A DNA stretch of 13,192 nt from Flavobacteriaceae bacterium (lineage in GTDB: Bacteria > Bacteroidota > Bacteroidia > Flavobacteriales > Flavobacteriaceae): NCBI GenBank assembly GCA_008081175.1, contig VMCW01000137.1, forward strand, positions 1 through 13,192. The letters are read 5' to 3'. A model generated the notes under the pieces. The model searched no databases. It saw nothing but the letters and a program-made list of their open reading frames with translations, and was not told where the DNA came from. Both the position numbers and the translations under genes were made by a program. Positions 6,993 to 13,192 of the stretch are shown piece by piece (position 1 is the first letter of the stretch; each line of letters opens with the position of its first letter).

Positions 6993-7883
6993 ATGAAACA
7001 ATACAGCATCACAGCACAGGTAGAAAAAGGAGAGGTCGTTGCGCGATTTACGTTGAATCATTCCGTGGGAATTAAAAAACCATTGGTATTCAAAAACATA
7101 GAAGACGCAAAAGGAGCCCCTTTGATACAGCAATTATTCTATCTTCCCTTTGTAAAGGAAGTCACCCTGCTAGAAAACTGTATTGAAGTTACTCGATTTG
7201 ACATTCTCGAATGGGAAGATGTATTAGAAGAAGTAAGAGAACAACTAGAAAACTACCTCAATGAAGGTGGTGTGCTTCTTGAAGAGCTTCCCGGAGTAAA
7301 AATTCCAGTAAGTGTCTATGCAGAAAGCACTCCCAATCCAGCTGTAATGAAATTTGTCGCTAATAAAAAACTGGTTGACACCCCTGTGGAATATAAAAGT
7401 ATAGAAGAGGCAAAAAAAGCTCCTTTAGCATTCCAACTTTTTCACTTCCCATTTGTTAAAGAAGTCTTTATTAGTGCAAATTATGTCTCCATAATGAAAT
7501 ACGATGTAAACAATTGGGATGAGGTAGTGATGGAGATACGCGAATTTATCCGAGCCTTTATTGAAGAGGGTAAAACTCTGGTTGAAGAATTTGTACAAAA
7601 GGAAGAAAAAACAGAAAAAACAAACGTCGCCAAAACTCTGGACCCTTTAGAAAACCAAATTATTTCTATTCTGGAAGAATACATCAAGCCTGCAGTGGCT
7701 TCCGATGGAGGAAATATTGCATTTGACTCTTATAATCCTGTTGAAAAGTCGGTTCAGGTGGTTCTTCAAGGAGCTTGCAGTGGTTGCCCCTCCTCTACAT
7801 TTACTTTAAAAAATGGCATTGAAAACATGCTTAAAGAGATGATGCCTGGTAAAGTGGAAAGTGTTGTAGCGCTAAACGGTTAA
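6993..7883 (+). CDS. NifU-family Fe-S scaffold/carrier with two Nfu_N domains
   Basis: This 296-residue cytosolic protein probably carries and delivers Fe-S clusters. Three parts are visible. The first is a degenerate Nfu_N-like domain at about 1-95 (ITAQVEKGEVVARFTLN, PLIQQLFYLPFVKEV). The second is a canonical Nfu_N domain at about 105-195 (VYAESTPNPAVMKFVANK, APLAFQLFHFPFVKEVFIS). The third is a C-terminal NifU domain at about 216-293 that contains the cluster-binding CxxC as C262 and C265 in GACSGCPSSTFTLKNGIENML. A short Lys/Glu-rich linker (residues 202-212) joins the second and third parts. The double Nfu_N layout is known in Flavobacteriia homologues, so it is not unique to this genome. 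The gene is convergent with tsaB, with only 11 bp between the stop codons. Confidence 0.93.
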   Translation: MKQYSITAQVEKGEVVARFTLNHSVGIKKPLVFKNIEDAKGAPLIQQLFYLPFVKEVTLLENCIEVTRFDILEWEDVLEEVREQLENYLNEGGVLLEELPGVKIPVSVYAESTPNPAVMKFVANKKLVDTPVEYKSIEEAKKAPLAFQLFHFPFVKEVFISANYVSIMKYDVNNWDEVVMEIREFIRAFIEEGKTLVEEFVQKEEKTEKTNVAKTLDPLENQIISILEEYIKPAVASDGGNIAFDSYNPVEKSVQVVLQGACSGCPSSTFTLKNGIENMLKEMMPGKVESVVALNG

Positions 7884-7894
7884 AGAACTTTTAT

Positions 7895-8572
7895 CTAGCT
7901 CTTGGTGTTCGATTGAAAATCTTTTAAATAAAAAGGCTCAAACAACCCTAAATTTTCAAACTCATTTCTTTGATAGCATTCCCAAGCCAAGATTGAAATA
8001 TCCTTAGCATGGGGATAGTGAATGGTATCTGAAAATACAGCGTTTATCTTAGGTTTTAATGCAGCAAACTTTGTTGCGCCATTTCCTAAAACGAGGCAGG
8101 GCTGTTCCCCCACTGCATCACAGAAACTATTTTCTGAAAGTATCAGTGCCTCGGTTGGTCCAAACTGATTCTTTTTGCGATTGTATACTGAAGTGTACAC
8201 TTCCATACGTCGTGCATCAAGCATTGGAAGTAGATAATGGTACTCTTGCATTTCTTTAAAGGGTTGAACCATAAGTTCTAATGTGTTTACAGCTATTAGC
8301 GGGAGGTCTAAAGCAAAACAAAGCCCTTTTGCTGCTGCAACTCCAATACGTAACCCGGTAAAAGATCCCGGACCTTTACTAACTGCTATGGCATCCAGCT
8401 TATCCGGTTTAAGCTTTGCTTTTTTGAGCACATTATCAATAAAGAGGTGTAGCTTTTCTCCGTGACTAAATCCTTCTGCTAAAAGTGATTCTGAAAAAAT
8501 TTCTTCCCCCTCATAACTCAAAGCAACAGAGCATTGTTTTGTCGCAGTTTCCAATTGTAATATAAATGCCAT
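7895..8572 (-). CDS. tsaB: tRNA t6A37 biosynthesis protein TsaB
   Basis: This 225-residue ASKHA-fold protein (YeaZ family) is the partner of TsaD, with TsaE, in adding threonylcarbamoyl to adenosine 37 of ANN-decoding tRNAs. The N-terminus FILQLETATKQCSVAL is the phosphate-1-like strand of the fold, and SKGPGSFTGLRIGVAAAKGL at 65-84 is the family hallmark. The SHGEKL segment at 36-41 corresponds to the usual HSEKL. The length is typical. TsaB is inactive alone and acts as the dimer platform for TsaD. The ATG at 8572-8570 lies 10 bp downstream of the SDR stop, so tsaB appears to be the last gene of the PhyH-SDR-tsaB transcript, which makes it dependent on an accessory gene pair for expression unless it has its own promoter inside the SDR gene. 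Confidence 0.95.
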   Translation of the reverse strand: MAFILQLETATKQCSVALSYEGEEIFSESLLAEGFSHGEKLHLFIDNVLKKAKLKPDKLDAIAVSKGPGSFTGLRIGVAAAKGLCFALDLPLIAVNTLELMVQPFKEMQEYHYLLPMLDARRMEVYTSVYNRKKNQFGPTEALILSENSFCDAVGEQPCLVLGNGATKFAALKPKINAVFSDTIHYPHAKDISILAWECYQRNEFENLGLFEPFYLKDFQSNTKS

Positions 8573-8582
8573 ATGCTACCTT

Positions 8583-9377
8583 TTAGAGTGCTCCCCCAGA
8601 ACTACCACCGTCAACTTTGATTATAGCTCCATTTGTAGCAACAGCCAGTGGGCTAGAATAATAGGCAATAGTAGTTGCCACTTCTTCTACTGTAGCAAAT
8701 CGTTGAAGTAGGGACTGTGTTCTCTCGGTTTTAAAAAAATTTACCTCAACTTCTTGAGGTGTTGTTTTTTCTTCTGTTGCTTTTTCCTTCAAAAAACGTT
8801 GTGCCCCCTCACTCAAAGTAGAACCAGGCACTACAACGTTTGAAGTGACACCAGTACCCTTAGTTAACTGTGCCAATCCCCTAGAAATCGCATGTAGGGA
8901 TGCTTTAGTAGCGCTGTATGATATCAAATCGGTTGGAACAATATAGGCACACTCACTTGAGAGGAAAAAAACACGTCCCCAATTTCGTTCAAGCATTCCT
9001 TTTATATAAAATTTTGATAAAGCAACACCACTCATCACATTAACCTGAAATTGCTCTTGCCAAGTAGCAGAGGTCGTATCAAAAAAAGAGCTGGAAGTAT
9101 AAATACCCACATTATTGATAAGAACATCTACATTTGGAATTGCAGTCTGTATTTTCTTTAATTCTTTTTCTTCTGAAAAATCTGCTGCAACACCAAAAAC
9201 TTGGGCTTTTGGTACAGCCTTTTCTAATTTTTTTAAAGCGATTTCAACAGAGTTTTGCGTCCTTCCATTTATATAGACCTTCATGCCTTCTTTTAGAAGA
9301 ACTTGCGCTGTGGCAAAGCCTATACCTGAGGTAGAGCCAGAAATGAAAGCCGTTTTTCCCTTTAGTTTTAAATCCAT
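8583..9377 (-). CDS. Short-chain dehydrogenase/reductase (classical SDR)
   Basis: This 264-residue Rossmann-fold NAD(P)-dependent oxidoreductase has an unknown substrate. The cofactor motif SGSTSGIG is at residues 13-20. NNVG at 88-91 replaces the common NNAG. The catalytic set is complete: Ser around 140-141 (FLSSE), Tyr154 and Lys158 in YSATK. The C-terminal VDGGSSGGAL is the usual tail. An Arg at 39 (NGRT), after the second strand, hints at NADP(H) preference, as in FabG-like enzymes. The segment SRGLAQLTKGTGVTSNVVVPG resembles a FabG-like branch annotated only as SDR oxidoreductase. It sits 6 bp after the PhyH-type dioxygenase gene and 10 bp before tsaB, so it is co-transcribed. A hydroxylase followed by an alcohol dehydrogenase/ketoreductase would make a plausible two-step oxidation, which is inference. 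Confidence 0.92.
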   Translation of the reverse strand: MDLKLKGKTAFISGSTSGIGFATAQVLLKEGMKVYINGRTQNSVEIALKKLEKAVPKAQVFGVAADFSEEKELKKIQTAIPNVDVLINNVGIYTSSSFFDTTSATWQEQFQVNVMSGVALSKFYIKGMLERNWGRVFFLSSECAYIVPTDLISYSATKASLHAISRGLAQLTKGTGVTSNVVVPGSTLSEGAQRFLKEKATEEKTTPQEVEVNFFKTERTQSLLQRFATVEEVATTIAYYSSPLAVATNGAIIKVDGGSSGGAL

Positions 9378-9383
9378 ATGATT

Positions 9384-10340
9384 TTAACTCCAGCTACTTA
9401 CTCCCAATAATTTTTTTCCTAGGGGTGAAAGTACAGCAGTATCGTACTTGGTTTGTTCCCAGTTTCTAGGATCACCTGGAAAGGCGTACCCCTCTGGAGC
9501 AATGCGATTCTTCCATGAGTTGATTCTCCACTTTTTTAACGCTTCATTCTCTTCTTCTGCGGGCATCATCGAAATATACTGAGCAATACGCACTTTATCC
9601 TCGGATAAATTAGGTCGAATACCATGGGCTAAAAGACTATTGAAAATAAGTAAATCACCTGCTTCTAGAGCAACTTTTTCAATTTTATCTTCCAGTCCTA
9701 GAGTGTCTGGTTGAAAACGATTTCGATCCTCGGGTTGTGTTAGTTTCCATTGATCATAATTTTGATACAGCCAAGGAATACATTGAAATCCTCCCATGTT
9801 AGGATCTGTTTGATCTGCTAGAGCCAATACGCCCTGGACATTTTGCGGTTTCGTTTCCGGATCGTAATCCCAATGTATAAATCCTTTGTATTCATGCCCT
9901 TTTTTAATTGGGAAATTCAGATTTGCACGATCAATGGTCACCCATAACTTCTCCGTACCCCAAATATCTACAAAAGCATCGTATACTTTTTGAGTTTGAC
10001 GGTTGTTCCATAGGTACTGATTGTTATATACCTCTACCATACCTGTGCCTGCAAGCTCTTTCATTTGCATTTCAGCTCGAGGAGCCGTGTACCAAGTAGA
10101 AGGATCGTTTGGTTTTTTTTCTTCAAATTCCCAGAGAAAATCAGCTGTTTTTTGTGCTTGTTCACGAGTCAAAGCCTCTTTGATTACGACATATCCTTTT
10201 TCCCTCCAAAAACTCCATTGTTCCTCTGTTAATACTCGAAGTGGTTTCCCGTTTTCTCGATTATTTAACTTATGTACACTACTTTTTGCAGTGGAGGGAT
10301 TTCCTGGAATTTCTTTGTGTTCGCTTTGGTAGGCTTGCAT
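9384..10340 (-). CDS. Phytanoyl-CoA dioxygenase (PhyH) family Fe(II)/2-oxoglutarate oxygenase
   Basis: This 318-residue non-haem iron oxygenase probably hydroxylates an unknown small molecule or lipid using O2 and 2-oxoglutarate. The jelly-roll metal triad is visible: H156 and D158 in FIHWDYDPE and the distal H239 in SLLAHGIRPN. R251 (VRIAQY), 12 residues after the distal His, is a candidate 2-oxoglutarate carboxylate binder. The entry helix LTEEQWSFWREKGYVVIKEALT at about 38-59 is the usual PhyH N-terminal signature, and GGFQCIPWLY at about 183-192 matches the family's core strand. The first 35 residues are polar and probably disordered (Ser/Asn/Lys-rich). The ATG at 10340-10338 is chosen; a TTG two codons upstream (10346) is also in frame. 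There is no signal peptide, so the protein is cytosolic. It lies directly upstream of an SDR gene (6 bp). PhyH proteins have varied substrates (phytanoyl-CoA, ectoine, mitomycin-type scaffolds), so no substrate is assigned. Confidence 0.9.
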   Translation of the reverse strand: MQAYQSEHKEIPGNPSTAKSSVHKLNNRENGKPLRVLTEEQWSFWREKGYVVIKEALTREQAQKTADFLWEFEEKKPNDPSTWYTAPRAEMQMKELAGTGMVEVYNNQYLWNNRQTQKVYDAFVDIWGTEKLWVTIDRANLNFPIKKGHEYKGFIHWDYDPETKPQNVQGVLALADQTDPNMGGFQCIPWLYQNYDQWKLTQPEDRNRFQPDTLGLEDKIEKVALEAGDLLIFNSLLAHGIRPNLSEDKVRIAQYISMMPAEEENEALKKWRINSWKNRIAPEGYAFPGDPRNWEQTKYDTAVLSPLGKKLLGVSSWS

Positions 10341-10393
10341 TGTCAAATTTATTACAATTCAACCAACAAGATACAATAAAGAAAAACTGGAAA

Positions 10394-10401
10394 CAAACAT
10401 A
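10394..10401 (-). promoter_or_regulatory. Candidate -7 element (TAnnTTTG) upstream of the PhyH gene
   Basis: On the minus strand this octamer reads TATGTTTG, an exact match to the Bacteroidota -7 consensus. It lies 53 bp upstream of the PhyH ATG, inside the 82-bp gap after tolC. It would give the PhyH-SDR-tsaB unit its own promoter, separate from the efflux operon. No TTG -33 element is present at 17-23 bp upstream, so support is limited. A second match, TAAATTTG, lies 3 bp before the ATG and is too close for a normal leader. Confidence 0.33.
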
Positions 10402-10422
10402 AAAACTTTGTGGAAAGCGTAA

Positions 10423-11838
10423 TTAAAGGGTGATTTCTTGACCAAAATAAAATTCGAGTATTTTGAGTTTAAAGATGTAATCGTACTTCGCTCTAACACG
10501 ATCTGAAGCAGCTATTTCGAAACGTTGTTTAATTTGAATAAAGTCATAGGAATTTAAAACACCAAGTTCAAATTGCTGTTCGGCCATCATATACGCTTGT
10601 TCTCTTGCCTTAAGGGTTTTTTCAGAAGCTTCGTAAAATTTAAAAGCAGCTGTAGCGCTAGTATAGGCTTGGTTAATTGTATTTTCTAAGTCGAGTTTAT
10701 TCTGTTCAAAAAAAGTTTCAGATCGTTTTAAATTCAGCCTTCTTCTTTTGATGTTGTTTTTGGCAGAAAGCCCGTTAAAAATGGGAATATTTAAGGATAA
10801 ACCATAACTCATTCCATCGTTTTGTTTGAACTGATCTGCAAAAGATAAAGGCCCTGCAATTTCACGTTCTGGAAATTGACTCAAAACAATTGCTCCCGAT
10901 TCTTTTACAACACCTATTGGAGTTTCGATTACATTTCCTGTTTCTACAAATCGGTCGCTATAAGAAATACGGGTGTTGTAATTATAAAAAGCAGATAAAG
11001 TAGGTAGCAAAGCCCCCTTAGCCAAGTCAATGTCTTTTTTTGCTATTTCCACATTGGTGGCAGCAAGTTTAATATCATTTCTGAAAGTGAGTGCCTTCTC
11101 AAAAATCTTTTTAGGTTGTTCCAAAAGTATTTGTGACAAAGGAATGTCGTAATTGACCTCTGCGATGTCAAAATTTTCATAATCTGTAATCAAAAGGGTT
11201 TGCGCCAAACTGATCAAAGAAAGTCGGGTTGAATTTTCTGCCTGAAGTAAGGCTTGTTCTTGTGCTGCAACATTGGCTTCAATTTCATAAATATCTGCCT
11301 GTGTTTGTACGCCTGCCTCGATTCGAACTTTAGTCTGTTCTAGCTCTTGATTGGCCAGCTCCAATTGATACCGCTGTACTTGTTCAAACTCTTTATTGAA
11401 CATTACTTGCAAATAGGTGTTGGCAACAAAAAGACTGATATCGTCTTTCATATCATCCAACTGATATTGTCTTGCAATCAAATTCAAATTGGCTCGAGCC
11501 AGCTGGTTACTATTTTGTTTTCCTCCAAACAAAGTAATCCCCAAGTTTCCTCCAAAAGAAGAGAACTGTGTAGTAAGGTTTTCAATCAAACCGTTGGTAA
11601 TGTTCTGACTCAGTCCATTATTCCAAATGTGTTGAGATTGGGCGTTGATGCGTGGTAAAAAATTTCCTATAGCATCTGCTTTATCTATTTCTGCACCTTC
11701 TAAGTCCAATTCAGACTGTTTGATACTGATGTTTTTTTCTAACGCCAACAGCACACACTCTTCTAAGGTGTATTTTTTTACCTGTGCAGTGAGTATCAGG
11801 GTATAAAGGGAAAAAAACAAACTTAACAATATTCTCAT
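10423..11838 (-). CDS. TolC-family outer membrane efflux factor
   Basis: This 471-residue outer-membrane channel protein of a tripartite export pump forms the trimeric exit duct that docks on the periplasmic adaptor. A signal peptide is present (MRILLSLFFSLYTLILTA, then QVKKYTLEECVLLALEKN), and the YTLEECVxxALEKN opening is the common N-terminus of Bacteroidota TolC proteins. Two OEP repeats are expected; the first long helical pair (about 25-220, with LANQELEQTKVRIEAGVQTQADIYEIEANVA) and the second (about 240-470, with NIPIFNGLSAKNNIKRRRL and QFELGVLNSYDFIQIKQRF) show the paired GV-(Q/L)-(S/T)-x-(A/Y)-D motifs that mark the internal duplication. The length is typical. It lies 35 bp downstream of the HlyD-type adaptor gene and is the last gene of the efflux operon. 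Confidence 0.94.
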   Translation of the reverse strand: MRILLSLFFSLYTLILTAQVKKYTLEECVLLALEKNISIKQSELDLEGAEIDKADAIGNFLPRINAQSQHIWNNGLSQNITNGLIENLTTQFSSFGGNLGITLFGGKQNSNQLARANLNLIARQYQLDDMKDDISLFVANTYLQVMFNKEFEQVQRYQLELANQELEQTKVRIEAGVQTQADIYEIEANVAAQEQALLQAENSTRLSLISLAQTLLITDYENFDIAEVNYDIPLSQILLEQPKKIFEKALTFRNDIKLAATNVEIAKKDIDLAKGALLPTLSAFYNYNTRISYSDRFVETGNVIETPIGVVKESGAIVLSQFPEREIAGPLSFADQFKQNDGMSYGLSLNIPIFNGLSAKNNIKRRRLNLKRSETFFEQNKLDLENTINQAYTSATAAFKFYEASEKTLKAREQAYMMAEQQFELGVLNSYDFIQIKQRFEIAASDRVRAKYDYIFKLKILEFYFGQEITL

Positions 11839-11873
11839 AGGTTCTATTCTTTGTTTGAAATACAGGGTTTAAA

Positions 11874-12998
11874 TTAGTTTGCAGGACCGTTATCGTCACC
11901 TCTTTTAATCGGTTCTGTTTTATTCCAAACCTTTATTTGATCTTCTTTACTAAGTCCAGAAAGAACTTCAACATTGATACCATCAGAAATACCTACTTCA
12001 ATATCTCTTCGTTCAAACTTTTGATCTGCAACTTGCACCTCTACATAGGGTACTTCGGTCTCTTTATCGAATTGCAATAGAGATTCTGGTATAGCCATAA
12101 TACTGTCTTTACGTTCCAAGATCAAAGAGGCATTTGCGCTATAGCCCGCTCGAACAAAAATGGAGTCGTTAAGAAAAAGATCTGCTTCTATTATGAATTG
12201 TACTGCGCCTTGTTCCTCATTTCCTTTGGGTGCGATAAATTTTAATTTAGCTTCTAAAGCTTGGTCTTCTATTGCTCCCAAATTCACCTCTAGTGGCATT
12301 CCCACGCGTAGCTTACCTACTTCTGCTTCGTCAACTTTACCTTCAAATATCATTTTGTTTAAGTCAGCTATGGTAGCAATAGTAGTTCCCGCATTAAAGC
12401 TGTTACTGGCAATAACTTGAAAACCTTCTTCAACAGGAATCTCTAGTACTGTTCCAGGTACTGTAGCTCTGATATTTGTGTTTGCAGAGGCAGCACCTCC
12501 TTTGGATCCCAGACGGATGATTTGCAAATCTGAAACAGCATTGGACACATCTTGTTTGGCTTGATTGTATCGCAATTGAACATTGTCAAAATCTTGCTTT
12601 GAAATAATACCTTTGTCAAAAAGGTCTTTGTTTCTGTTGAATTCCAATTCAGCATTTTTTAATAAAATTCTAGAATTGGCCAAACGTCCCTCAGCACTAT
12701 TTAAGCTTTGTTCGTTGGGTACCACTTTAATTTTTGCTAAAAGATCTCCGGTTGCTACTTGATCCCCTTCTTCTACGAAAAGCGTTTCGATGATTCCTTG
12801 AATTTGAGGTTTTATTTCAACTTCGTCTTCAGGAATAACTTTACCGGTAACTACCGTTTTCCTTTCAATAGAGGTCGTAATCACCGTTTGGGTTTCATAA
12901 ACAATAGCAGACTTGTTATTGGTCTTTATAAAAAATGCTACTGCAAATAAGGCACCAAAAATCAAAAGTGCTATTCCAATGTATTTTAAAACTTTCAT
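11874..12998 (-). CDS. HlyD/MacA-type periplasmic adaptor (membrane fusion protein)
   Basis: This 374-residue inner-membrane-anchored adaptor links the ABC permease to the TolC-like duct. One transmembrane segment is visible at about residues 5-24 (YIGIALLIFGALFAVAFFI). The biotinyl-lipoyl-like domain is split in two halves, VEIKPQIQGIIETLFVEEGDQVATGDLLAKI at about 60-90 and IRATVPGTVLEIPVEEGFQVI at about 176-196, either side of an alpha-helical hairpin (about 94-162). A beta-barrel domain (about 213-300, MIFEGKVDEAEVGKLRVGMPLEV) and a membrane-proximal domain (about 305-365, IPESLLQF, VEVLSGLSKEDQIKV) follow. The partner permease gene ends 24 bp upstream, and tolC starts 35 bp downstream. 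MacA-like adaptors usually serve MacB-type ABC exporters, which fits the neighbouring FtsX-like permease. The exported substrate cannot be told from the sequence. Confidence 0.94.
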   Translation of the reverse strand: MKVLKYIGIALLIFGALFAVAFFIKTNNKSAIVYETQTVITTSIERKTVVTGKVIPEDEVEIKPQIQGIIETLFVEEGDQVATGDLLAKIKVVPNEQSLNSAEGRLANSRILLKNAELEFNRNKDLFDKGIISKQDFDNVQLRYNQAKQDVSNAVSDLQIIRLGSKGGAASANTNIRATVPGTVLEIPVEEGFQVIASNSFNAGTTIATIADLNKMIFEGKVDEAEVGKLRVGMPLEVNLGAIEDQALEAKLKFIAPKGNEEQGAVQFIIEADLFLNDSIFVRAGYSANASLILERKDSIMAIPESLLQFDKETEVPYVEVQVADQKFERRDIEVGISDGINVEVLSGLSKEDQIKVWNKTEPIKRGDDNGPAN

Positions 12999-13022
12999 GG
13001 GTTTGTATTAAATTATATTGTT

Positions 13023-13192
13023 TTATTCTTCTCTTAATGCATCTATCGGTTTTATACTCACAGCTCTTTGAGCTGGGATCAGTCCAATTATTGTTCCTAG
13101 GAAGACCATAATAAAAAGTGCTCCTAAAATAAAAGGTATGGGTACAGTAGGGTTGGTGTAGGGAAAATCGGTCAGGTCTTGTGTGGCTGAAT
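13023..13192 (-). CDS. ABC transporter permease, FtsX/MacB type, C-terminal fragment (cut by window edge)
   Basis: Only the last 55 codons are inside the window, read leftwards from the right edge to a TAA at 13025-13023. The fragment contains a periplasmic-side piece (ATQDLTDFPYTNPTVPIP), a final transmembrane helix (FILGALFIMVFLGTIIGLIPA) and the tail QRAVSIKPIDALREE. The P-A-x-R-A-x-x-x-x-P-x-x-A-L-R-x-E ending is the signature end of FtsX-domain permeases such as MacB and LolC/E. With the HlyD-type adaptor and TolC genes directly downstream, it should be the inner-membrane part of a MacAB-TolC-like exporter. Whether it carries its own ATPase domain cannot be seen. Confidence 0.9.
   Translation of the reverse strand, partial: SATQDLTDFPYTNPTVPIPFILGALFIMVFLGTIIGLIPAQRAVSIKPIDALREE

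Noticed and set aside
7881..7900. Possible terminator between the convergent nfu and tsaB genes
   Set aside because: Only 11 bp separate the stops and the only pairing (AAAG with CTTT) is too short to be meaningful.
10021..10332. 103-codon plus-strand open frame opposite the PhyH gene
   Set aside because: It overlaps a well-supported gene over its full length and resembles no known protein.
10401..10421. Possible terminator after tolC (CTTT-CCAC-AAAG then TTTTT on the minus strand)
   Set aside because: The stem is only 4 bp and mostly A/T pairs, so it is too weak to call.
11347..11658. 103-codon plus-strand open frame opposite tolC
   Set aside because: It is antisense to the conserved helical region of TolC and shows no features of a real protein.

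Overview
The window looks like a chromosomal segment from a member of the Bacteroidota, most likely a marine Flavobacteriaceae. The evidence is AT-rich coding DNA, no purine-rich ribosome binding sites, candidate promoters of the TAnnTTTG type, and a gene order typical of that family (pdxJ, NAD kinase, DUF6089 protein, uppS, bamA, two ompH/skp genes). The assignment to family is inferred from protein flavour and synteny, not from a database search.

Layout. Positions 1-119 (minus strand) hold the 5' end of pdxJ, which diverges from the next block across 124 bp. Positions 244-6321 (plus strand) hold an envelope-biogenesis cluster: NAD kinase, a DUF6089 outer-membrane-type protein, undecaprenyl diphosphate synthase, BamA and two Skp/OmpH-like periplasmic chaperones. 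The cluster ends in a clear rho-independent terminator at 6343-6370. A gamma-carbonic-anhydrase-like hexapeptide-repeat protein (minus, 6369-6881) converges on that terminator and diverges from a double-Nfu_N NifU-type Fe-S scaffold (plus, 6993-7883). A minus-strand block then runs from the right edge down to 7895. Its first part is a tripartite efflux unit: an FtsX/MacB-like ABC permease (C-terminal end only), a HlyD/MacA-type periplasmic adaptor and a TolC-like outer-membrane factor. After an 82-bp gap comes a tightly packed trio: a PhyH-family Fe(II)/2-oxoglutarate dioxygenase, an SDR oxidoreductase and tsaB, converging on the nfu gene.

How the genes fit together. UppS makes the lipid carrier for peptidoglycan and O-antigen units, while BamA and the Skp-like chaperones deliver and insert outer-membrane proteins, so 1884-6321 is a coherent envelope operon. 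PdxJ, NAD kinase, Nfu and TsaB are housekeeping functions (vitamin B6, NADP, Fe-S clusters, tRNA t6A). The dioxygenase/SDR pair (8583-10340) is the only part that looks accessory: two adjacent oxidative enzymes that could act in sequence on one substrate, placed upstream of tsaB.

No tRNA, rRNA, CRISPR array, insertion sequence, transposase or extended repeat was recognised. No gene-free stretch exceeds 300 bases; the longest are 120-243, 6882-6992 and 10341-10422. I see no convincing undescribed multi-gene system here; the window is mostly conserved core genome.
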